This document shows positions 52,251 through 61,415 of a stretch of DNA of 64,000 nt, piece after piece; within the stretch, counting starts at the first letter, position 1, and each line of letters opens with the position of its first letter. Source of the stretch: Runella defluvii (GTDB lineage Bacteria > Bacteroidota > Bacteroidia > Cytophagales > Spirosomataceae). The DNA lies in contig NZ_JACIBY010000001.1 of NCBI RefSeq assembly GCF_014195535.1, positions 248,001 to 312,000 on the forward strand, written 5' to 3'. The translations under genes were made by a program, and so were the position numbers. A model generated the notes under the pieces. That model was given only the letters and a program-made list of their open reading frames with translations, searched no databases and was not told the origin of the DNA.

Positions 52251-52301
52251 ACAGTTGTTGGTTTTTTATTAGCACTTACTGGGCAGTAAGAGGCGCTTAT
52301 A
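52251..52301 (+). promoter_or_regulatory. Possible LytTR site upstream of the adhesin
   Basis: ACAGTTGTT (52251-52259) is identical to the first site at 49212. At +21 and +42 bp lie weaker matches, GCACTTACT and GCGCTTATA. An inverted repeat CTTACTG-GG-CAGTAAG (52275-52290) overlaps. A TATTTTCG sequence near 52331 resembles a -7 element with one mismatch. Confidence 0.4.
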
Positions 52302-52396
52302 CATCTACCCGATTCGACTCAAATCAGGCATCTATTTTCGTAGTTGCCACAGCGTCGTTTGGCACGATTGTTTTCAAAACCTTACTTGCTTCGTCT

Positions 52397-55300
52397 ATGA
52401 AAAACTATGTACTGGGGGTGTTCTTTATGCTTCTAGGGCTATTGCAAAGCCATGCCCAATGTCCCAAAGGAACTCAAGCGTTTGTTAGTACCAATTTTAC
52501 TACTCCTGATGGCCTAACCGTGGGAACGCGGTCAGAGTTAGTCAATAGCATGTGGCCAGGGGAATATGTGGAGGTCAACCTCACTGCGGGGAATAGTTAC
52601 CGATTTGACGGTTGTGAAAACGTGGGAGAGGATACGTACTTGACAATCCGAAACCCGTCCGATGTAGTAGTAGCGTGGAATGATAACACCTGCAATAATA
52701 ACCCACAAATCAACTATACACCTACTGTATCGGGGAAATACTCCTTCTCAATCCACAGAAACGGATGTGGTACTACAATCAATCCAGCCCCCCCAATGTT
52801 CTATATTCATGCCACGTTGGTATCGGTCGCGGGTGGTGGTGGGGCCACGGTCTCGTCCATTGTGCGGGCATCTGCTAGTCCTTCCAATTCGAGTGTCGTG
52901 AATTATACCGTCACTTTTTCAGGAAGTGTCACAGGGGTGTCAGCCAGCAACTTTTCGCTCACCACAACGGGAAGTGTTACAGGGGCAAGTGTAGGGACAC
53001 CTTCTGGTTCAGGTACTACCTGGACGGTGCCTGTCAATACAGGTACAGGAGACGGCACGATTCGATTAGACATGGCAAATGCGACAGGGGTAAACCCAAC
53101 GGTCACGGTTCCTTACAACTCAGGAGAGGTTTATACCATTGACAAGTCACCCCCAACGGTAAGTATTGGTGCTCCAAGTTCAACGACCGTCGCTTGTGGT
53201 TCAGTTAATTATACCGTTACTTACACGGGAGCCTCCAACGTTACCTTAGCAGCCTCCAACATCACACTTACTACCACGGGCTCGGCTACTGCCACCGTAG
53301 GGGTTTCAGGGGCAGGAACAGCAACTCGAACGGTAACTTTGAGTGGAATTACAGGGGCAGGAACAATAGGGTTTAGTATAAACGCGAATACGGCTACCGA
53401 TGGAGTCGGCAATAGTGCGGCGGCGGCGGGGCCAAGCAGTACTTTTACAGTTTCGCCCCCTACGGCCTCCATTTCAGGAAACAATAGCCCCGTTTGTTCC
53501 AACAGCACCGCCACATTTACCCTGAGCGGCACCAGCGGCGCGACGGTCACGTACACAATAAACGGTAGCAGCAACCAAACAATTACGTTAACAGGCGGAA
53601 CGGCAACAGTCAGCGTACCAAGCGCGACGGCGAATCAAAACTTGACGCTGGTCTCTGTAACTGATGGAAGTTGCACTCAAAACTTGACGGGAACTTCAAC
53701 GGTGACGGTCAATAATTCTCCAACCGCCTCCATTTCAGTAAATAACAGTCCCGTTTGTACCAACAGTACGGCTACCTTTACCTTGAGCGGCACCAGCGGC
53801 GCGACTGTTACGTACAAAATAAATGGAGGCAGCAATCAAACAGTCGTACTAACGGGCGGAACAGCAACGGTCAGCGTACCAAGCGCGACGGCGAATCAAA
53901 CTTTGACGTTAGTGTCTGTAACGGACGGGAGTTGCAGCCAAAACCTGACGGGGACTTCAACGGTGACGGTCAATAATTTGCCTACCGCTTCTATTTCAGC
54001 AAATAACAGTCCCGTTTGTGCCAACAGTACCGCCACCTTTACTTTGAGCGGCACCAGCGGCGCGACTGTTACGTACAAAATAAACGGCGGTGGCAACCAA
54101 ACTACGGTATTAACGGGTGGAACAGCAACAGTCAGTGTCCCGAGTGCGACGGCGAATCAAACCTTGACGTTAGTGTCCGTAACGGACGGAAGTTGCAACC
54201 AAAACCTGACGGGAACTTCGACGGTGACGGTTAACAATTTACCAACCGCTTCCATTTCATCAAACAACAGCCCCGTTTGTGCCAACAGTACGGCTACCTT
54301 TACCTTGAGCGGTACTGTTGGCGCGGTTGTCACGTACAAAATAAACGGCGGTGGCAACCAAACTACGGTATTAACGGGTGGAACAGCAACAGTCAGTGTC
54401 CCGAGTGCGACGGCGAATCAAACCTTGACGTTAGTGTCCGTAACGGACGGAAGTTGCAACCAAAACCTGACGGGAACTTCGACGGTGACGGTTAACAATT
54501 TACCAACCGCTTCCATTTCATCAAACAACAGCCCCGTTTGTGCCAACAGTACGGCTACCTTTACCTTGAGCGGTACTGTTGGCGCGGTTGTCACGTACAC
54601 AATAAACGGCGGCAGCAACCAAACGATTACGTTGACGGGCGGAACAGCAACGGTCAGCGTACCAAGCGCGACGGCGAATCAAACCTTGACGTTGGTGTCG
54701 GTAAGCGATGGAAGTTGCAGCCAAAACCTCACAGGAGCTTCAACGGTGACGGTCAACAATTCCCCAACCGCCTCCATCACAGCAAACAACAGCCCCGTTT
54801 GTGCCAACAACACCGCCACCTTTACTTTGAGTGGAACCAGCGGCGCGACGGTCACATACACAATAAACGGCGGAAGCAATCAAACGATTACGTTGACGGG
54901 TGGAACAGCAACGGTCAACGTACCAAGCGTGACGGCGAATCAAACACTGATGCTAGTCTCGGTAAGCGACGGAAGTTGTAGCCAAAATCTAACGGGAACT
55001 TCAACGGTGACGGTCATCAATTTACCAACCGTCTCTATTTCATCAAACAATAGTCCCGTTTGTGCCAACAGTACGGCTACCTTTACCTTGAGCGGCACCA
55101 GCGGCGCGACTGTTACGTACACAATAAACGGCGGCAGCAATCAAACGATTACGTTGACGGGCGGAACAGCAACGGTCAGTGTCCCGAGCGTGACGGCGAA
55201 TCAAACCTTGACTTTAGTGTCGGTAAGCGATGGAAGTTGCACTCAAAACTTGACGGGAACTTCAACGGTAACGGTAAACAATTTACCCACGGCGTCCATT

Positions 55301-58300
55301 TCATCAAACAACAGTCCCGTTTGTGCCAACAGTACGGCTACCTTTACCTTGAGCGGCACTAGCAGCGCAATCGTCACGTACACCCTCAACGGTGGCAGCA
55401 ACCAAACGATTACGTTGACGGGCGGAACGGCAACGGTCAGTGTCCCGAGCGCTACGGCGAATCAAACACTGACGCTAGTCTCAGTAACTAATGGAAGTTG
55501 CAGCCAAAACCTGACGGGGACTTCCACGGTAACGGTAAACAATTTACCCACGGCGTCCATTTCAGGAAACAATAGCCCAGTTTGTGCCAACAGTACGGCT
55601 ACCTTTACTTTAAGCGGCAGCAGCGGCGCGACTGTTACGTACAAAATAAATGGAGGCAGCAATCAAACGACGGTACTAACGGGTGGAACAGCAACGGTCA
55701 GTGTCCCGAGCGCTACAGCGAATCAAACCTTGACGCTAGTCTCGGTAAGCGACGGAAGTTGTAGCCAAAATCTAACAGGAACTTCGACGGTGACGGTCAA
55801 CAATTTACCAACCGCTTCCATTTCATCAAACAACAGCCCCGTTTGTGCCAACAGTACGGCCACATTTACCTTGAACGGTACCAGCGGCGCGACTGTCACT
55901 TACACCCTCAACGGAGGCAGCAACCAAACGACGGTACTAACGGGAGGAACAGCAACGGTCAGCGTACCAAGCGCGACGGCGAATCAAACCTTGACGTTGG
56001 TATCGGTAAGCGACGGAAGTTGCAGCCAAAACCTGACGGGGACTTCAACGGTGACGGTCAACAATTTACCAACCGCCTCTATTACATCAAACAACAGTCC
56101 CATTTGTGCCAACAACACCGCCACCTTTACTTTGAGCGGTACCAGCGGCGCGACCGTCACTTACACAATAAACGGTGGCAGCAACCAAACTACGGTATTA
56201 ACAGGTGGAACGGCAACAGTCAGTGTCCCGAGTGCAACCGCGAATCAAACCTTGACGCTGGTGTCGGTAAGCGATGGGACTTGCAGCCAAAACCTGACGG
56301 GGACTTCAACAGTGACGGTCAACAATTTACCAACCGCCTCTATTACATCAAACAACAGTCCCATTTGTGCCAACAACACCGCCACCTTTACTTTGAGCGG
56401 TACCAGCGGCGCGACCGTCACTTACACAATAAACGGTGGCAGCAACCAAACGACGGTATTAACAGGTGGAACGGCAACAGTCAGTGTCCCGAGCGCGACG
56501 GCGAATCAAACCTTGACGTTGGTGTCGGTAAGCGATGCGAATGGGTGTTCGCAACCATTGGGGGGAGTAGCGACGATTACTATCCAAACAAAACCTTCCA
56601 TTGCGTTACAAGTTCAAAGCCAAGTACTAAACGAAGGCAATAACCAGGTATTCTGCGACACAGACGCCAATCCTGTCAATAGTTTACAGTTTAGTGTTTT
56701 GGGTTTGTGCGTTTCGCTTTCTCCCGTTTGGCGAGTGCAAGTAGGCAGTGGCGTATGGAGCAATTGGGCTACTAATCCGCCAATTTCCCAATCTTCCAAT
56801 AACCAACTCCACCGTTACCAAGCGGCCTGCGACGCCAATTGTCCCGCCACTTATTCGGGGGTGATTGAAGTAACTATCAACTATCGAGCTTCTGTTCCCC
56901 AAAATGTATCGCTGACAGCTGATGGCGTAGTGGTGTCAGTCGGCGAAACCAAAGAAGTTTGTGCTTTATCAACAGCTCCTCTCTCGTTTACAGCGACTTG
57001 TGGGGCGGGAGAAATCATTGTTTACTCCGTTGACGGCGGTGAATATACCACTGGAGTACCCATAGGACTGGCAGACAATCAGTACCACAACTACCGTGTG
57101 CGCTGTCGTGAGGCCAATGGTATTCCGTCTTGTGTAGAAAGCGAGTCTGGGGTGATGCGGTTAAAATTAGTCCCAATTCCCGCGGCTCCTCAAGTGTCCC
57201 TTTTTCCCGAAACCAGTTGCAACCCAACCGCAAGTTTTAGCGGACAATCATCTTGCGGAATCCTAAAAACGGTTTGGTACAATGCCACTACCAACGTGGC
57301 TTTGCCTAATCTACCTTCCACTATTCCTGCCGAAACGACTTCTTACTACGCTCGTTGTCAGACGGAAATGGGTTGCGTAAGCGAAAAAAGCCAAGTCGTG
57401 ACTTTTACGCTACAAACGACTGTTCAAGCGCCCGTCGTGACTGTTTCGCAAGAAATTGTATGTACAGGAACGACCGTTGTTGTCTCAGCCAATTGCCCCG
57501 CAGGAAGTCGAACGTACTGGAATACGGGTATCACCGCGACAAGTTTTGAAGTGGCATTTAGCAACGTAACCAAACAGACCTACTGGGCCAAATGCCTTTT
57601 TGACGGCGGCTGCCAAAGCCAAGAAAGTAACCGTAAAGAGGTCTATTGGAATGCCTTCGTGGTTACGTTGATTAACATTGGCGAATCAAGGTCGTCGGTA
57701 AAAATAAACGACCGAGCAGCGTGGTCTAGCCAATTCATCACGCGCGATGGTGGTCCTACGTTAGAACAAAGTACCCAGCAAAATCCGACGCTCTTTTTTG
57801 TGGAAAATCCCAATAAAATAGCTCCTCGTTTCTGGACAATCAATGCTGATGCCTGTGCCTTGGGAACAAACGGCTCGCTGACTTTTGATATGTTGGCAAC
57901 CCCCGAAATGGGTGTGGTTCGTTCGTTTAATACCCACGAAAACAATGCCCCTTATTTTATGTATGCCAATCGTGAAGGCTGGACGGAGCTATACGCCCAA
58001 AATCACCCAGCCTATGGTTTCTACGCCGACAACGGTGCGGGAGGAAATGCCTATGATTCAGGGTTACCGAAAGGTTTATACAAATTGAGTATTCGGTATT
58101 GGGACCAAAAAGGCTGGGGAAGTATTTATCCCTCCACCCGCCAAGCGCAAGGCAATGTCTTGGCTTATCAGGAATATTGGTTCCGAATCCAATCGCGAGA
58201 CGGGGTAGGTGTGGGTGCAGCAAGAGAAGAGGCAAAGGGCAGTGGGCAAGGGGCAAATGGCAAAGAGCAAGGGTCGCGTCGCACGGCAACTAATTTGTCA

Positions 58301-58585
58301 CCCTGGAAGGGGCTAAAATCCACCGATAACGGGTCTTTCGCCACCGTTCTGCCCAATCCTGTCACTAACATTCTCCGTTTGAAGGTACAAGGCAGTAAGG
58401 GGCAAGTAGTACAGACTTCGTTGATGGACGCTTCGGGACGTCAGGTGTTAAGCCGTGCATTTACCGCTGATACTGATGCACATACGGAAGAAATTTCGGT
58501 GGATAAATTAGCACCTGGTGTGTATTTTTTGAGTGTAAACACAGCCCAATCGGTTCGTACGTTAAAAGTTTTAAAAATAGAGTAG
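52397..58585 (+). CDS. Giant T9SS-secreted repeat adhesin
   Basis: 2062 residues. Signal peptide (MKNYVLGVFFMLLGLLQSHA); a PPC/CUB-like N-terminal domain (about 20-135); two Ig-like domains (about 150-355); twelve 87-residue repeats at about 355-1395, each with NNSPVCANSTATFTLSG, TVTYTINGGSNQT, GGTATVSVPSATANQTLTLV and a paired Cys (SPVC...DGSC) that could form one disulfide per repeat; four or so divergent Ig-like modules; and a type A T9SS sorting domain (final 85 residues: LPNPVTNILRLKV, DASGRQVLSRAF, LAPGVYFLSV). Likely a long fibrous surface protein. It follows the LytTR regulator gene by 150 bp. Confidence 0.9.
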   Translation: MKNYVLGVFFMLLGLLQSHAQCPKGTQAFVSTNFTTPDGLTVGTRSELVNSMWPGEYVEVNLTAGNSYRFDGCENVGEDTYLTIRNPSDVVVAWNDNTCNNNPQINYTPTVSGKYSFSIHRNGCGTTINPAPPMFYIHATLVSVAGGGGATVSSIVRASASPSNSSVVNYTVTFSGSVTGVSASNFSLTTTGSVTGASVGTPSGSGTTWTVPVNTGTGDGTIRLDMANATGVNPTVTVPYNSGEVYTIDKSPPTVSIGAPSSTTVACGSVNYTVTYTGASNVTLAASNITLTTTGSATATVGVSGAGTATRTVTLSGITGAGTIGFSINANTATDGVGNSAAAAGPSSTFTVSPPTASISGNNSPVCSNSTATFTLSGTSGATVTYTINGSSNQTITLTGGTATVSVPSATANQNLTLVSVTDGSCTQNLTGTSTVTVNNSPTASISVNNSPVCTNSTATFTLSGTSGATVTYKINGGSNQTVVLTGGTATVSVPSATANQTLTLVSVTDGSCSQNLTGTSTVTVNNLPTASISANNSPVCANSTATFTLSGTSGATVTYKINGGGNQTTVLTGGTATVSVPSATANQTLTLVSVTDGSCNQNLTGTSTVTVNNLPTASISSNNSPVCANSTATFTLSGTVGAVVTYKINGGGNQTTVLTGGTATVSVPSATANQTLTLVSVTDGSCNQNLTGTSTVTVNNLPTASISSNNSPVCANSTATFTLSGTVGAVVTYTINGGSNQTITLTGGTATVSVPSATANQTLTLVSVSDGSCSQNLTGASTVTVNNSPTASITANNSPVCANNTATFTLSGTSGATVTYTINGGSNQTITLTGGTATVNVPSVTANQTLMLVSVSDGSCSQNLTGTSTVTVINLPTVSISSNNSPVCANSTATFTLSGTSGATVTYTINGGSNQTITLTGGTATVSVPSVTANQTLTLVSVSDGSCTQNLTGTSTVTVNNLPTASISSNNSPVCANSTATFTLSGTSSAIVTYTLNGGSNQTITLTGGTATVSVPSATANQTLTLVSVTNGSCSQNLTGTSTVTVNNLPTASISGNNSPVCANSTATFTLSGSSGATVTYKINGGSNQTTVLTGGTATVSVPSATANQTLTLVSVSDGSCSQNLTGTSTVTVNNLPTASISSNNSPVCANSTATFTLNGTSGATVTYTLNGGSNQTTVLTGGTATVSVPSATANQTLTLVSVSDGSCSQNLTGTSTVTVNNLPTASITSNNSPICANNTATFTLSGTSGATVTYTINGGSNQTTVLTGGTATVSVPSATANQTLTLVSVSDGTCSQNLTGTSTVTVNNLPTASITSNNSPICANNTATFTLSGTSGATVTYTINGGSNQTTVLTGGTATVSVPSATANQTLTLVSVSDANGCSQPLGGVATITIQTKPSIALQVQSQVLNEGNNQVFCDTDANPVNSLQFSVLGLCVSLSPVWRVQVGSGVWSNWATNPPISQSSNNQLHRYQAACDANCPATYSGVIEVTINYRASVPQNVSLTADGVVVSVGETKEVCALSTAPLSFTATCGAGEIIVYSVDGGEYTTGVPIGLADNQYHNYRVRCREANGIPSCVESESGVMRLKLVPIPAAPQVSLFPETSCNPTASFSGQSSCGILKTVWYNATTNVALPNLPSTIPAETTSYYARCQTEMGCVSEKSQVVTFTLQTTVQAPVVTVSQEIVCTGTTVVVSANCPAGSRTYWNTGITATSFEVAFSNVTKQTYWAKCLFDGGCQSQESNRKEVYWNAFVVTLINIGESRSSVKINDRAAWSSQFITRDGGPTLEQSTQQNPTLFFVENPNKIAPRFWTINADACALGTNGSLTFDMLATPEMGVVRSFNTHENNAPYFMYANREGWTELYAQNHPAYGFYADNGAGGNAYDSGLPKGLYKLSIRYWDQKGWGSIYPSTRQAQGNVLAYQEYWFRIQSRDGVGVGAAREEAKGSGQGANGKEQGSRRTATNLSPWKGLKSTDNGSFATVLPNPVTNILRLKVQGSKGQVVQTSLMDASGRQVLSRAFTADTDAHTEEISVDKLAPGVYFLSVNTAQSVRTLKVLKIE
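53458..56590 (+). repeat. Twelve in-frame 261-bp tandem repeats within the adhesin gene
   Basis: Period is exactly 261 bp (87 codons). Copies are highly similar; segments starting at 54070 and 54331 are identical for about 265 bp, and the last two copies (from about 56068 and 56329) are nearly identical. Such near-identity implies recent duplication or gene conversion and makes copy number prone to change and to assembly collapse. Confidence 0.92.
58213..58325 (+). repeat. Low-complexity GCAAA-word element inside the adhesin coding region
   Basis: The linker before the T9SS tail is coded by AGGCAAAGGGCAGTGGGCAA followed by GGGGCAAATGGCAAAGAGCA, words that also make up the intergenic array at 27104-27170. 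It reads through in frame as a Gly/Lys/Glu-rich linker (EEAKGSGQGANGKEQGSRR). It may be an intergenic repeat that inserted into the gene. Confidence 0.5.
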
Positions 58586-58607
58586 GGTTTTTCATAAAGT
58601 GTAGTTG

Positions 58608-58643
58608 AACCGCCGCCTCTTTTTTGGGGGCGGCGGTTTTTTT
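58608..58643 (+). terminator. Adhesin terminator
   Basis: AACCGCCGCC (58608-58617) and GGCGGCGGTT (58629-58638) form a 10-bp GC-rich stem followed by a T-run, 22 bp after the stop. Confidence 0.9.
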
Positions 58644-58824
58644 GTAAAATTCATCCTCAAAAATCCTAAAACCAGCCCCGTTTTCAACCACTCTTCTACT
58701 TACCCATACCCTCTCAACAAAATCTTTTCTACCTTTATCAGCCTTATACGAAGGTTTTTATAACTTTCGTGGTAATACGCGTTCGCATCGAAACAATCAT
58801 TGAAAACATCAAACCTTTACAACA

Positions 58825-59547
58825 GTGGCAGACGAACCCCAAAAAAGTAAAATGAGCGGTTGGCTCCGCGATTTAGCAGGAGTTTTTGTGGTACTAGACG
58901 ACCAAAAAGCTGAAGAAAAACCAGCCGCACCTGCGTCCGCACCCGCTCCTTCCGCGCCGCCTAAAAGCACACCCGTGAGTGCGCCTGTGTTTGTGGCCCC
59001 CGCTTCTAACGACTTCGTGGAAGACCTACGAAACCGTTTTCGGAAGATTTTGGAAGAAAAAAATCAGCCTGGTTTCGATTTTTATGAGTTTTCGCAAATG
59101 TTATTGCGGACGAGCACCAACCCCAGTGTAGAGCATTTTAAGACGGCCTATGAAGGCGCTAAACTCCTGAATCCTAATTGTAATCAACAGTTTTTGCTGG
59201 AGTCGGCGGCTTTTTATAAAACAGAATTACAAAAAGCGTTTGAAGCGACGGTTTCGGCAGGAGAGCAAAAGAAAAACGCCCTCACCACCGAAAAAGCCAA
59301 AGAACAACAGCAGCTCAATACCGAAGTCAATACCATTGAGCAACAGTTGGCTAAGTTGAAGCAAGAAATTGCCAATTTGGAAAAAATACAAACCGAGAAA
59401 TTAGCGGCGCTCAACGGAATAGATAGTAAGTTTACGGATAAGTTTGCCGAAATTGAGCAAAAAATTCAGGCTACCGTGACGGCCAAAGAAGGCGTTGCCA
59501 GTGAAATTAGCTTGATTGAAAACGGCATAAAGCAGTATATTTCGTAA
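58825..59547 (+). CDS. Coiled-coil protein of unknown function
   Basis: A 240-residue protein, start GTG 58825 (MADEPQKSKMSGWLRD; ATG 58852 is an alternative). Order: short N-terminal helix (GWLRDLAGVFVVLDD), a Pro/Ala-rich linker (residues 33-60), a helical domain (NDFVEDLRNRFRKILEEKNQ, FDFYEFSQMLLRT), and a long coiled coil (about 145-235, QQQLNTEVNTIEQQLAKLKQ). No signal peptide. It lies 18 bp upstream of the membrane-anchored gene and probably works with it. I do not recognise the family. Confidence 0.65.
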   Translation: MADEPQKSKMSGWLRDLAGVFVVLDDQKAEEKPAAPASAPAPSAPPKSTPVSAPVFVAPASNDFVEDLRNRFRKILEEKNQPGFDFYEFSQMLLRTSTNPSVEHFKTAYEGAKLLNPNCNQQFLLESAAFYKTELQKAFEATVSAGEQKKNALTTEKAKEQQQLNTEVNTIEQQLAKLKQEIANLEKIQTEKLAALNGIDSKFTDKFAEIEQKIQATVTAKEGVASEISLIENGIKQYIS

Positions 59548-59565
59548 AATTTAACCACAACTACT

Positions 59566-60597
59566 ATGAATCTAACAGGTGCAGGCAAAGTCCTTTTGAT
59601 TTTATTCATCGCGGGGTTATTGGGCGCAGGGTATTATTTCTTGGGCCCCGATCCTAAAAAAGCCATAACAGAACTGACGACCAAATCGCCCGAAGGTGGC
59701 CCGTCGGCAAGTACAACAACTGAATCGACAGCTTCGGACGAGAGTTCTTCTTCGGCCAGCAGTGAGTCGTCGGCAGAGGCTACTTCGACGGCTGGGGCTT
59801 TTTCTTATACGGCTCCTGAGCCCGTGGACGGGAAGCTCAAAGGTGTCGTCGAATTGGGAGCCAGCGGGTTTAACTCGTTTGTGGTGAACATCGACAAAGA
59901 CAAAAATTGGAAGCTCGAACACGCTGAGTTTGGTAACAGCATGGTCATCGAAAACATGGCTTCTGACTACGACATCCGCATTGGCCTGAAACGCTACATC
60001 GGTAACATGATGGACCACGGCGTAAGTGGCAAAGACATTCACTTTGTGGTGAGTTCGGGCGCATTGAAAGCGGAAGTGACGGGTAAAATTATCAAAGTAT
60101 TGAAGGATATGGGGTACATGGTCAACACCGTAACGCCCGACCAAGAAGGTTCATTGGGCTTGAAGTGTGCCTTGCCTGCTTCATTTAACGACAAAGGCTT
60201 CTTTACCGACATTGGTTCAGGAAATACCAAAATCGCTTGGAGTGAAGGTGGTGCTATCAAGACCCTTGAAACGTACGGCGCTAAGTACTACGAAAAAGGA
60301 GTAGCCGACGACAAAGTGTATGAAGAAGTAGGGGCAATGTCGAAACAAGTGCCCAAAAGCAAGCGAGAAATATGCTTTATCATTGGCGGTGTGCCGTTTG
60401 ATTTGGCCAAAGAGGTACGAAATGGCAAAGAAAGATATACCGTTTTGAAGGCCGCCGAGGCGTACAAACTCGACAAAGCCAAATCAAAAGCAGGAGGAAA
60501 TATTTATAAAGCCGTTGCTGATGCCACGGGTTGCAAAACCTTTGTTTTTGACTGGGATGCCAACTTTACCATTGGCTTCTTGTTGGGCTTGAAGTAA
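59566..60597 (+). CDS. Membrane-anchored protein with ASKHA/Ppx-like phosphate-binding motif
   Basis: A 343-residue protein: one N-terminal transmembrane helix (VLLILFIAGLLGAGYYFLG, residues 9-27), a Ser/Thr/Glu-rich linker (about 40-80), and a globular domain. The core has LKGVVELGASGFNSFVVNID (about 91-110) and a second segment FFTDIGSGNTKIAW (about 212), which resemble the two phosphate-binding loops of the ASKHA fold in Ppx/GppA and actin-like ATPases. If so it would be an ATPase or phosphatase held at the membrane. The family is not known to me. It is likely co-transcribed with the coiled-coil gene. Confidence 0.6.
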   Translation: MNLTGAGKVLLILFIAGLLGAGYYFLGPDPKKAITELTTKSPEGGPSASTTTESTASDESSSSASSESSAEATSTAGAFSYTAPEPVDGKLKGVVELGASGFNSFVVNIDKDKNWKLEHAEFGNSMVIENMASDYDIRIGLKRYIGNMMDHGVSGKDIHFVVSSGALKAEVTGKIIKVLKDMGYMVNTVTPDQEGSLGLKCALPASFNDKGFFTDIGSGNTKIAWSEGGAIKTLETYGAKYYEKGVADDKVYEEVGAMSKQVPKSKREICFIIGGVPFDLAKEVRNGKERYTVLKAAEAYKLDKAKSKAGGNIYKAVADATGCKTFVFDWDANFTIGFLLGLK

Positions 60598-60615
60598 CTG
60601 TTCGTTTTTTCTTTT

Positions 60616-60652
60616 AAAAGAGGCTGTTTCACCAAACAGCCTCTTTTGTTTT
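60616..60652 (+). terminator. Terminator of the coiled-coil / ASKHA-like pair
   Basis: AAAAGAGGCTGTTT (60616-60629) and AAACAGCCTCTTTT (60634-60647) form a perfect 14-bp stem with a 4-nt loop and a U-rich tail, 18 bp after the stop. Confidence 0.92.
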
Positions 60653-60733
60653 TATTTGTTTATGTTGTTTTGTACTTTTCCACGATTTTAAAAGATTTAA
60701 AAGAAATTTATATAACCTATTGTTTATATATTC

Positions 60734-60741
60734 TATTTTTG
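60734..60741 (+). promoter_or_regulatory. -7 element of the ECF sigma gene
   Basis: TATTTTTG fits TAnnTTTG and lies 33 bp before the ATG; no TTG is at the right distance. Confidence 0.45.
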
Positions 60742-60774
60742 CCTTGAGAAACTCGGCTTTCATTTTATGCAGGT

Positions 60775-61380
60775 ATGAATTCTGACCAAAAGGAGACACA
60801 TTTGACAAGTTGGAATCGACTCAGGGCGGGTGATAACTATGCTTTGGGCGAATTATACGATGGGTATATACAAATCTTGTACAAATTTGGCCGCCGACTT
60901 TGCAACGATGAAGAACTACTGACGGATGCCATCCATGATGTATTTGAGGATATCTGGAAATACCGAGCGTCGTTAAGTGAAGTTGAGGCAAATAACATTC
61001 AATTTTATTTGTGTAAATCCCTAAAAACCAAACTGCTCAAGTACCTCAATCGGCAGTCGAGACATACGCAACTTTCTGAATTTGAAGAGATAAATGAGGA
61101 CTACATCGAGCCCGTCGATACGTGGTTTGTCAACCAAGAAACCGAATCCCTTCAAAAACATCAGCTCGAAAAACACATTGCTCAACTCCCTAAGCGTCAG
61201 CAAGAAGCGCTTCTTCTTCGTTTTTACGATAATTTAAGCTACGACGAAATCGCCGAAATGATGTCGCTAACGCGTCATTCGGTCTATAATCTTATCTACA
61301 AAGCCCTCGGCCAACTGCGCGATAGTTGGATATTTGTGGCTGTTTTTGGGCTGTTGAAATTTTTTTATAAATTTTTTTAA
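60775..61380 (+). CDS. ECF RNA polymerase sigma factor
   Basis: A 201-residue ECF sigma factor: region 2 (GELYDGYIQILYKFGRRLCN, DAIHDVFEDIWKYR) and region 4 (LPKRQQEALLLRFYDNLSYD, then EIAEMMSLTRHSVYNLIYKAL). The C terminus carries an unusual hydrophobic tail, DSWIFVAVFGLLKFFYKFF, after region 4. The order sigma, FecR, SusC-type receptor is a cell-surface signalling unit: the receptor's STN domain signals to FecR, which releases the sigma factor. Confidence 0.93.
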   Translation: MNSDQKETHLTSWNRLRAGDNYALGELYDGYIQILYKFGRRLCNDEELLTDAIHDVFEDIWKYRASLSEVEANNIQFYLCKSLKTKLLKYLNRQSRHTQLSEFEEINEDYIEPVDTWFVNQETESLQKHQLEKHIAQLPKRQQEALLLRFYDNLSYDEIAEMMSLTRHSVYNLIYKALGQLRDSWIFVAVFGLLKFFYKFF

Positions 61381-61415
61381 AAAAGAAAGAGGTAATCTTC
61401 GCACTTCGTTTCTCT

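Noticed and set aside
53221-56643. Many 60-266-codon frames on both strands within the adhesin repeats
   Set aside because: They recur at the 261-bp period and are out-of-frame shadows of one real coding region.
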